The notes under the pieces: generated by a model | The model's database searches: none | What the model was told of the DNA's origin: nothing | What the model saw: the letters and a program-made list of their open reading frames with translations, nothing else | Shown here: positions 57,347 through 64,000 of the stretch, in pieces | Position numbering within the stretch: position 1 is the first letter of the stretch | How the letters are laid out: every line of letters begins with the position of its first letter | Position numbers and translations under genes: made by a program | Assembly: GCF_002105155.1 (NCBI RefSeq) | Contig: NW_019029040.1 | Location: 62,001-126,000 of the forward strand | Direction: 5' to 3' | Source: Lobosporangium transversale | Taxonomy: Eukaryota > Mortierellomycota > Mortierellomycetes > Mortierellales > Mortierellaceae | Length of the DNA stretch: 64,000 bases

Positions 57347-58930
57347 ATGGATAAACAGCACGACTTGTCAGAGTCCGATCAAATTAAGGTCTTGTCTGAT
57401 GCGACAGTAACATCCCCTTCCACCAGCTCAAATACCTCTGCTGGACAACATGATAAACAAAAGCTTTTTCAACAACCTAGTACCTTAAGCGATCAGCCAC
57501 CGAGAACTCCTACTTCTCGTGGACGAGGATACCGCTCTGTGAGATTTGCGAAGTCTGTCATCTCGCCTGCTCATCGCGCACCCTTGCGACCATCAACTCC
57601 CTTGCCCAGGCAACTTAAATCAGACCTAGAAGATCAACAGACAATCGAGTATTTCAGCTATCGCAGCGGGTACAAATCAGGAAGAGAGCAACAAGAACCC
57701 AGTGTTGCACCTAAATCATTAAGGACTGCGAGTGAGGATTACGATCAAAGCGTATTATGTACGGCGTGGGAAAGTGGGGACGAGCAGTGCAGCAGTTCGA
57801 AAAAAAGTAAATTAGAACATGTCTCGATTGAGCCTATCTTCAACATCACACCATCATCCGAAAATGACTATTACGATGAAGCACTTCAATATGAGAGCAT
57901 CTCGCCATCCCCTTCATCTGAAAAACTTAGTGGCGCTCCAGACGATGCTTGTTCTACATCTACTATTTCTCTATCAACTCTTGGACAAACCAACAGTGCA
58001 ACTTCACGGTCACTGCTTAGGACACCTACTTCCAGCACAACAAGGCCTGCTATTGTCACGCCATTAAGGCCACTAAGCCTCAATGGTCCGCGCACTTACT
58101 CACCACTGGCCTGTATCACAACCTCACCTGGCATTAGCTTTCTAAGGACGCCAACGTCTGTTGGACAAGCTTCGAAGGCTCCGAATCGTTATTCTGAGCC
58201 TAGTAGAGATTCTAGTGCGGCTTCCAGGCATACACGGCCTTCGATGCTTCGCTTCTCGTACGGCGACAGCCATTCAACGCGTTCGCTGGTATCACCGCAG
58301 CCACCTCCAGAGTTGAACACCACCGGTATTCGCTCAGAAGAGCCTAAACTCACATCTTCGAGAGAAGGTAATAGAGAGGAGGAAGGCGCCAATCAAGCAG
58401 AAAGCGCTGGAGATGGCAAACAGAAGAATACTTTTCTTTCAACCTTTTCCTCTGCAGAAATCCTTATTCAAAGCGAGTACAAAGCCGAGATCGTGGATTA
58501 TGGCGATGAGGAAATAAACGATACAAATGAAGGGACAACCTCCGAGAACGAAAAAGAGGAGGGTGTACGCCCATTAGCACCTGCTTATGACGAACACCTT
58601 GGACAGAAATGCGCCATTCAAGCTGTAATTACAGGGAAAAGTACTGAAGGAGCCTGTGATATCAAGCAAGATGAAAGCACTGTAGACGATAAAGGGAACA
58701 AAAGGCCTTCGTCACCTCCCTCTAGCTGGTGGTTAGTTGAACAGGACGAGATTGATTACAACTCGGACAAAGAAAATATTGATCCTAGACAATATCAGCG
58801 GAGTGACCATTCCGGCTGTATACTACAAACACCGTCAAGGCATCGATCGATGTCGTATACAGCTCCTCAGTTGTATGAGGGAAAAATATATGCTGATATG
58901 CTACAGAAAGAGCAAGACATAGAAATATGA
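57347..58930 (+). CDS. Disordered Ser/Thr-Pro-rich protein with KEN box
   Basis: 527 residues, one coding exon; an acceptor-like TTTTTTACAG (ending about 57289) suggests a 5'UTR intron. I do not recognise the family. The protein is disordered, rich in Ser/Thr and Pro, with many S/T-P sites (P-R-T-P-T-S, L-R-T-P-T-S twice, S-T-P-L-P, L-Q-T-P-S), typical CDK targets. Near residue 475 is D-K-E-N-I-D-P, a KEN box in the extended form used by APC/C-Cdh1 substrates, preceded by an acidic Y-N-S-D. Several R-x-x-L destruction-box-like motifs occur. A role as a cell-cycle-regulated protein degraded at mitotic exit is inference from motifs only. It has no folded domain or coiled coil. Confidence 0.7.
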   Translation: MDKQHDLSESDQIKVLSDATVTSPSTSSNTSAGQHDKQKLFQQPSTLSDQPPRTPTSRGRGYRSVRFAKSVISPAHRAPLRPSTPLPRQLKSDLEDQQTIEYFSYRSGYKSGREQQEPSVAPKSLRTASEDYDQSVLCTAWESGDEQCSSSKKSKLEHVSIEPIFNITPSSENDYYDEALQYESISPSPSSEKLSGAPDDACSTSTISLSTLGQTNSATSRSLLRTPTSSTTRPAIVTPLRPLSLNGPRTYSPLACITTSPGISFLRTPTSVGQASKAPNRYSEPSRDSSAASRHTRPSMLRFSYGDSHSTRSLVSPQPPPELNTTGIRSEEPKLTSSREGNREEEGANQAESAGDGKQKNTFLSTFSSAEILIQSEYKAEIVDYGDEEINDTNEGTTSENEKEEGVRPLAPAYDEHLGQKCAIQAVITGKSTEGACDIKQDESTVDDKGNKRPSSPPSSWWLVEQDEIDYNSDKENIDPRQYQRSDHSGCILQTPSRHRSMSYTAPQLYEGKIYADMLQKEQDIEI

Positions 58931-58953
58931 CAGTAATATTAAATGGATGCACT

Positions 58954-59217
58954 TTAATGTCTAAATAGCATCCACAGTAGAGCATGGAGTAGTCCCACAG
59001 ACTCGATGCGGTCTCCATGCTCCCAAGTACTAACTAACAACCGTTCCCGATCCCGGGCGCTAAGTCGCAGCTGGTAAATGCTGAATCTGCCTTTGACCCT
59101 ATTGCGTTTGATATCGAGATCTACTTCGCTTTTGGTAACTCGTAAGATAATTTTATCCAACGTAGGTCCTCTAAGGAGCGTCGCCAATGAGACATCATCC
59201 TCTGCACGCACTGCCAT
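58954..59217 (-). CDS. Possible small hypothetical protein (87 aa)
   Basis: An open frame tail to tail with the KEN-box gene (24 bp from its stop), starting at an internal ATG. Composition is balanced, not low-complexity: L-R-G-P-T-L-D-K-I-I-L-R-V, then R-R/K-rich turns and a C-terminal L-L-H-A-L-L-W-M-L-F hydrophobic end. No family recognised. The opposite strand is also open (59078-59374) and ends with a TM-like L-F-I-L-L-C-L-L-Y-L-L segment, so strand is uncertain and either could be a chance frame or one exon of a spliced gene. Confidence 0.25.
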   Translation of the reverse strand: MAVRAEDDVSLATLLRGPTLDKIILRVTKSEVDLDIKRNRVKGRFSIYQLRLSARDRERLLVSTWEHGDRIESVGLLHALLWMLFRH

Positions 59218-59399
59218 CGAGACTAAAAAAGATGAATTGCAGCTCAAGCCAAATGGACACAAGATTAGCAAGCACGCTTGTAGATTTGTACCTGCTATTA
59301 CCGCACCTTTCCAGATTCTTTTCATCCTCTTGTGTCTTCTCTATCTGCTACGCGCTACATTGCTATTAGCATAGTTCCTTGTAAACAATGTCTGCGTAT

Positions 59400-60861
59400 T
59401 TCTTTTCATTACTACACGTTGGATAATTCTGAAACAATATGGAATAACTTGAACACATATTAAAGACATTCTGATCCTCTAAAAAAAAAAAAAGGCTCTT
59501 CCTTTAGATATCAGTAACAGCTGATCAGAGAGGTGAAAAACCAATAATAATAGGTCATCAGCTCGCTTTTTCTACCCACAATAGAAGCCAAGGGAATTAT
59601 TCAAGCACACTTTTATCCAACTTCGGCTTACTCTCGTAACTCCTTGATTGTTTCGGATCTTTATCGGGCCTCAGCTCCCATCTGGTTTACGGCAATGGGA
59701 TAGACTAGATCTCCATTGTGGGGAATATAACGTATTTCAATGAGTCTGAAAAGCTGAAGCGTGCCCTCAAATGCAATGCATGGCTGTGGTTGCCACTCTA
59801 TTACGAACGGAATAGGATTCTTTACGACATCAGGCAATACAATCACTGGGCCTATTTATACCTATAAGCTTCCCTCCTCTCACCTCTCCCTTGCTGCCCC
59901 TCCTATACTCCTTTATATGGGATAAGAACATCATTAAGAGAGGAATTCAAGTTTGTTTCTTTTTTTTATCTAGATAAATACCCTTACATTTCCGATTACA
60001 TTCTTTCTGGAAATCAGCGTCGCAAATCCAAGACACTACTTTATCGATTCTGAAGTTACTTTTATCGCTATTTTTAAGGCCAAAGGTATTGAAATTCTGT
60101 GCGATCGCGAGGTTTATCGTGAGGTTTTAACCCTTTATTATTATTTTTTTTTATTTTTTTTTTTTTATTTTTTTTTTTTTATTTTTTATTTTTTATTTTT
60201 ATTTTTTTATTTTTTATTTTTTCCTGCCAAGCACTAACGGATTTGTTGCCGCGACATACTACAATATCCCACATTATCCTACAATATCCAATATCCAATA
60301 TCTAGAGCCGGTCTCGAAAGTCAAGATCAACGCAGAAATCATGATTCATTTAGCACATGTTTATTTAGGTTGATGGATATATGTATATACAAATATCGCT
60401 ATATTACCATCCGTAACAAGTCGTTCCATTCAACCTTATTCAATTTTTCAGCAACAGTCAATTTAACATGTGGTGATGCCCATTTTAAACGGTTTTTCAT
60501 GGTGATCCTCCACGGATCACCGATTTAATAAACCCCCCACTGACCTCTTTCCCCTCCACCCCTAGAGCAAAGCATCGAAGAAGCTTCCCGGGTTTTTCAA
60601 TCGTAGTGAACCGAGGGTGTGGAAAAAAAATTAAAAAAAAAAAAATCTGGTGCATAAATCACATGCCATTCTTGACGTCTTTGTTGAACCTAGTTACATT
60701 GGGGAGAGGAAGTATAGATTTGTAAAGCCACTTGTGGCGCTGAGGAGCTACCAGCTATGGCAAATTGGTGTATTGAATTACTGAACAACAGCCAAGTCTT
60801 CACAGCCAAATAGATCGTTTTGGGGCAGCCACTTAACACTACACCCTTGGGTAGCAACCGG
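59400..60861. other. Gene-free region with T-rich block and hairpin
   Basis: No supported gene. A (TTTTTTA)-type T-rich block spans 60137-60222. A perfect 8-bp stem hairpin (GGTGATCC-TCCAC-GGATCACC) is at 60501-60521. Nearby are tandem AATATCC units (60260-60302). Confidence 0.4.
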
Positions 60862-61655
60862 GCTGTCAAATAATGAAGTTATTTGCACGGGGGTTATTAT
60901 TTCAGTCTTTCAATTAAAACCCGCCTCTTATGGGTGGGCTTCCTCTAAATAAAAAAAAAATGTCAATAGACAGGAAGCATTAGGGTCGCATAAATATGTT
61001 GATGCGCCTCTAACCGCTACTGTCACTGGATTGTAGCTGAATGTCACGACCCAAAATCTTGGTGAACCTTTTTTGTTGGATGTCCAACAGGAGCTCCTAT
61101 GCTTCTCATCAACACACACAGGATTGTCCTAGTAAACGAGATACGAGAGTTTTTTACAGATAAAACAAGTAATAGAGCCCAGATAACACTAGGTAGGTTA
61201 TCAAGCAAATCATAAGGATGTTTCTTGACAGCTGGGCTGCCAATTAAATTAATCCAAAAAAGAAAAAGGATGAAGTTATTTGCACTGCTCCGTACACACC
61301 TTATTTACGCTGCAAATAAAAAATTATTATTTGCATGGGGTCTTTATTTCATCTACAAGCGGCAACGTGTATCCTACAGCAGTAAAAATTAGTGGCAATA
61401 ACGCGCCACACAAAGACGCGATAAATCTTTGATATGGCGAGAGACATTCCACAAAATAAACTGAGGTCGTTTGTAATTCTTTATTTAGTCCTAGAGTCGC
61501 ATAAAGAATATCAACATGTATTCTGGTCAATATTTGATACTTGGGTATCGAGCTTGTGTCGTGGAAGGCTTCCTGGTAGTGGTATTAAAGACTGAAATAA
61601 AGACCCCATTATAAATAAAAAAAAAGACCCACGTGCAAATATCTTTTGTACCATG
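60862..61655. repeat. Nested imperfect repeats next to tRNA-Ile
   Basis: The block GCTGTCAAATAATGAAGTTA, then TTTGCACG and a downstream TTATTTCAGTCTTT (60862-60915) recurs in direct orientation in part at 61230-61290 (GAAGTTATTTGCACTG), and as reverse complement at 61583-61645 (AAAGACTGAAATAAAGACCC ... GTGCAAATAT). TGGGGTCTTTATTTCA at 61337-61352 is inverse to 61591-61606. This suggests a degraded inverted-repeat element or duplicated insertion. Confidence 0.55.
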
Positions 61656-61672
61656 CGCCAGTACGAGCCGAC

Positions 61673-61677
61673 AAAAA
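61673..61677 (-). terminator. RNA polymerase III terminator of tRNA-Ile
   Basis: T5 on the sense (minus) strand directly after the discriminator base. Confidence 0.8.
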
Positions 61678-61750
61678 TGCTCATTGCAGGGATCGAACCT
61701 GCGACCTTCGCGTTATTAGCACGACGCTCTACCGACTAAGCTAAACGAGC
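61678..61750 (-). tRNA. tRNA-Ile (anticodon AAT)
   Basis: 73 nt cloverleaf without intron. Acceptor GCTCGTT pairs with AATGAGC (one G-U). D arm is GCTTAGTCGGTAGAGC with the A box. The anticodon stem TCGTG/CGCGA (one G-U) encloses loop CTAATAA, anticodon AAT at 34-36. T arm is GCAGG-TTCGATC-CCTGC with the B box. Discriminator A; CCA not encoded. It is followed by a T5 terminator. Confidence 0.95.
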
Positions 61751-61897
61751 TCATATATCAACACTTTTTCTAAGATTATTTTATTTCTATAATCCATATC
61801 ACGTGCTATCTCACGTGATTCGGAACTTCAGTTAAAAAAAAAAGTTGGCTGAAAATTGACAAGGTCACCGTTGAATGGGAAAAGCTATGAGCAAACG

Positions 61898-64000
61898 CGT
61901 TAGAGGACGCAACTGTGTTGGGAAGCACAGACGTAGTAGCAACCGCCCAGAATGCGGTCTGGATCAAGGAGGTGTAGAGTGACCTTTACTCTGGCGAATA
62001 GCTTATGATCCACTACTATGTGAAGTTATGGACCACATGAAGGGATACAGAATAGAGGGCCCTCCAGATACACCTCAGCTCGCATGTCTGGCTTTTGTGG
62101 ACGACACGACATGGATATCTGACTCCAAACAACATGTACAGGATATACTAGATGTCGCCACGTCCTTTTTTGTTCTTAACGGGGTCGAAATCAATGCGAA
62201 AAAGACGCAGGTGCTAACACTAAACAGCAAGCTCAACGATAACAATAATCTCCATTTTGGTACACCGGCAGAAGAAATCCGCCCGCTGGGCAAAGATGAC
62301 CCTGTCCGGATACTAGGTGTCTGGGTAACATCCAGAGGGTCGGTGAAGACAACAGAGAACATTGTAGAAAGAGAAGTCACGTCAATGTGTAGTATTCTCT
62401 CCTCAAAAGCAGTAACCGACAAACAGACAGCATATCTCATCAATAACGTCCTCATACCCAAGGTGCTTTATAGGATTTCGGCACAGATACTTCCCCCTTC
62501 TTTTGTGAGACGAATGACAGGTAAGTATATGAAGCTATGTAAGAGCAAAGCACGTATGCCGTCAACCACACCCAACAGCATAATGCATCACCCTAGATTC
62601 TATGCAATTAAAAACTTAGAAGACGCACAGACAGAGGAGCAGATATCAACCCTGTTCCTACGCCTAAATGACAATGGGTTGATGGGACGTATCTGTAGAG
62701 CACGTCTCATTGCCCTCCAGAAGCGCCTTAGGACGAGCAAGCTCCCAACTGCAGAGCCGCACAAAATAAAAGCATACAAACACAACTTCGCATCAAGCGT
62801 CTGTAAACTAATGGCCGATCGACAAGTGAAGTTTGACTTGCAACTAGCAAACGATTTTGGGCTCCCTGGAAATGCTCTCAATATAGCAGACATGCTTCAT
62901 GGCATTGTGGATGACCAGCCTGTGCGGGAATTAGCAGCAAGAGGAATATATTATGCTGAGCAAACTCTAGACGAGGATTCGTCACTCAAATCCTGGAATG
63001 AGGTACGTACGAAAAGGAGAGACCCAAAGGCATCTCCAGCATGGTTCCACAATGTTCAAAATGCCCTTCATGAGTCCCTTTACACACACAACTTTATCGA
63101 AGTATGGTGTAGAGACAAAAAGAACATTCTTCAGAGACTAGACGAAGAGGAAGAGAGAGATTTAAGGGAGCTCCAACAGCTAAATGAGGCTGAAAACAAT
63201 GAGAGAGCAGATGAACTACTCACAGAAGACAATATGTTGGAGGAGCAGCCCACTGAGGATGATGAGGATGATGACGTTGGATATATAAGTTACCTCAGTG
63301 ACGTGGAAGAAGACCCCAGAGAGCCACTTGATCCCCTAAGTGTAGAACAGCGGGAGGAAAGAGAAAGAAGAGCACAGTGTTACATACAAGAGGGTATGCA
63401 GGAGTATGAAGGATACACTGAGTCTGATCGCGAACTCCAAAAAGAATACTTGCGAGAAAATTTTGAAAAAAGAGAGCGTTTGAGAGAAAAAGAGCGCGAA
63501 GCTAACGAGAGGCATAGGCTGTGGAAAGATCCTCAAGGAAGGAAAATGTTACAATTTCGCGACCGTTTGGAAAGAGGGAAGAGGGAGCAATGGTTGCTAA
63601 GAAAAATAGAGCAAGAGAGGAAAAAAGAAGAGGTGGAGAGAAGGAGAGTGTGGCGACGTGAACAGTGGGTGCAAGCCAAGCAAGAAGCCGCACACTCGAA
63701 GGCTATCGAAAGAGCTCGCCGTCAAGAACGCCTACGGTTACAGGCTAGGTTTCAAAGGCTCGATGAACAAGGAAGAAGAGAACAGCGACGACGAGCGGCT
63801 TTCAACCGAGCAAGACGTAGAGCACAAGAGCGAAACAAGATACGTGGACGCCATGAACTCGATGAACAAGCTCTCGATAGGAGGCTCAGGACGAAAGCGC
63901 AAGAAGAGATGGACTCCTCAAGAACAAGGAATAATAAAATCCCAGAGGGTCATCATCGGTGGTTTGGCTCCTCTGAGTGCCTAGGTGTAGAGATCCCACA
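61898..64000 (+). mobile_element. Non-LTR retrotransposon (LINE) ORF2 fragment, runs off the window
   Basis: The frame enters at about 61898 with G-L-D-Q-G-G-V-E, then a TGA (61980-61982) where the family has Ser, then P-L-L-W-R-I-A-Y-D-P-L-L. From 61983 the frame is open for 672 codons to the window end (checked codon by codon; no stop). Reverse-transcriptase motif L-A-F-V-D-D-T (catalytic D-D) is at about 62090-62110, followed by the thumb-type segments L-G-V-W-V-T-S and K-V-L-Y-R-I. From about 63090 the protein becomes highly charged: acidic (E-D-D-E-D-D-D-V), then a long Arg/Glu/Gln-rich coiled coil to the edge. Endonuclease and RT N-terminal motifs are absent upstream, so the copy is 5'-truncated or eroded, and the single in-frame stop makes it inactive unless read through. 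It starts ~150 bp upstream of the tRNA-Ile gene. Confidence 0.8.

Noticed and set aside
60501..60521. GGTGATCC-TCCAC-GGATCACC hairpin as a small RNA or terminator
   Set aside because: An isolated 8-bp stem with no adjacent T run or conserved RNA context; it matches none of the snRNA/tRNA/5S features I know. Kept only as part of the intergenic description.
63658..63984. 108-codon plus-strand ORF with K-R-K-K-R-W-T
   Set aside because: It overlaps the continuous LINE frame in another phase; the LINE frame has RT motifs upstream and runs through without stops.
1..64000. CRISPR arrays, bacterial operons, ribosome binding sites, prophage or plasmid functions
   Set aside because: The tandem repeats present are micro- and minisatellites without unique spacers, and all recognised genes are eukaryotic with spliceosomal introns.

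Overview
The window looks like a chromosome fragment of a filamentous fungus, most probably an early-diverging (Mucoromycota, Mortierella-like) one. This is inferred from spliceosomal introns with GTAAGT-type donors, a Crinkler (CRN) effector-like gene, fungal-type NHA1, SHE9 and PMC1 genes, and very abundant poly-A/poly-T tracts and triplet arrays in introns and intergenic DNA. No bacterial operon structure, CRISPR array or phage signal was seen. Exon models below were built by hand from splice sites and reading-frame phase; every multi-exon gene given closes in frame.

Layout. 0-1.4 kb: decayed hAT transposase. 3.2-6.5 kb (-): Na+/H+ antiporter NHA1, five exons. 8.17-8.81 kb: a 637 bp element with terminal inverted repeats and TA flanks, carrying a 133-codon ORF. 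8.9-11.9 kb (-): HSPA12-type Hsp70-like ATPase with a long Q-rich N-terminus. 12.8-14.3 kb (-): polyQ protein with a PARP-like C-terminal domain, divergent from a kelch-propeller membrane protein at 16.0-18.0 kb (+). 19.1-28.9 kb: an accessory block bracketed by two copies of a dispersed repeat. It holds a decayed P-loop/CRN-like gene (-), one intact CRN gene (ubiquitin-like header + P-loop NTPase + nuclease-like C-terminus) and a headless composite CRN pseudogene; three direct copies of a ~52 bp repeat punctuate the cassettes. 29-41.8 kb: gene-poor, repeat-rich DNA with a MITE-like element and G-rich tracts.

41.8-44.7 kb (+): bZIP transcription factor. 45.1-47.4 kb (-): Nup62/Nsp1 nucleoporin with 4-nt and 21-nt first coding exons, sharing a promoter region with SHE9/MDM33 (47.9-50.1 kb, +). 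50.5-53.9 kb (+): PMC1-type Ca2+ ATPase. 54.1-56.2 kb (+): two tandem paralogous C2H2 zinc-finger genes. 56.9-57.06 kb (+): U1 snRNA with all four stem-loops and an Sm site. 57.3-58.9 kb (+): disordered protein with a KEN box. 61.7 kb (-): tRNA-Ile(AAT). 61.9-64.0 kb (+): 5'-damaged LINE whose reverse-transcriptase frame stays open to the window edge.

How it fits together. The core genes are ordinary single-copy housekeeping functions (ion homeostasis, nuclear pore, mitochondrial inner membrane, splicing RNA, transcription). The accessory block at 19-29 kb is the most interesting part: the CRN N-terminal exon ends exactly after the H-x-x-V-x-x-P motif, the intron that follows carries a repeat, and the same repeat sits before and after a C-terminal cassette lacking its header. 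This suggests repeat-mediated, intron-located shuffling of CRN effector domains.
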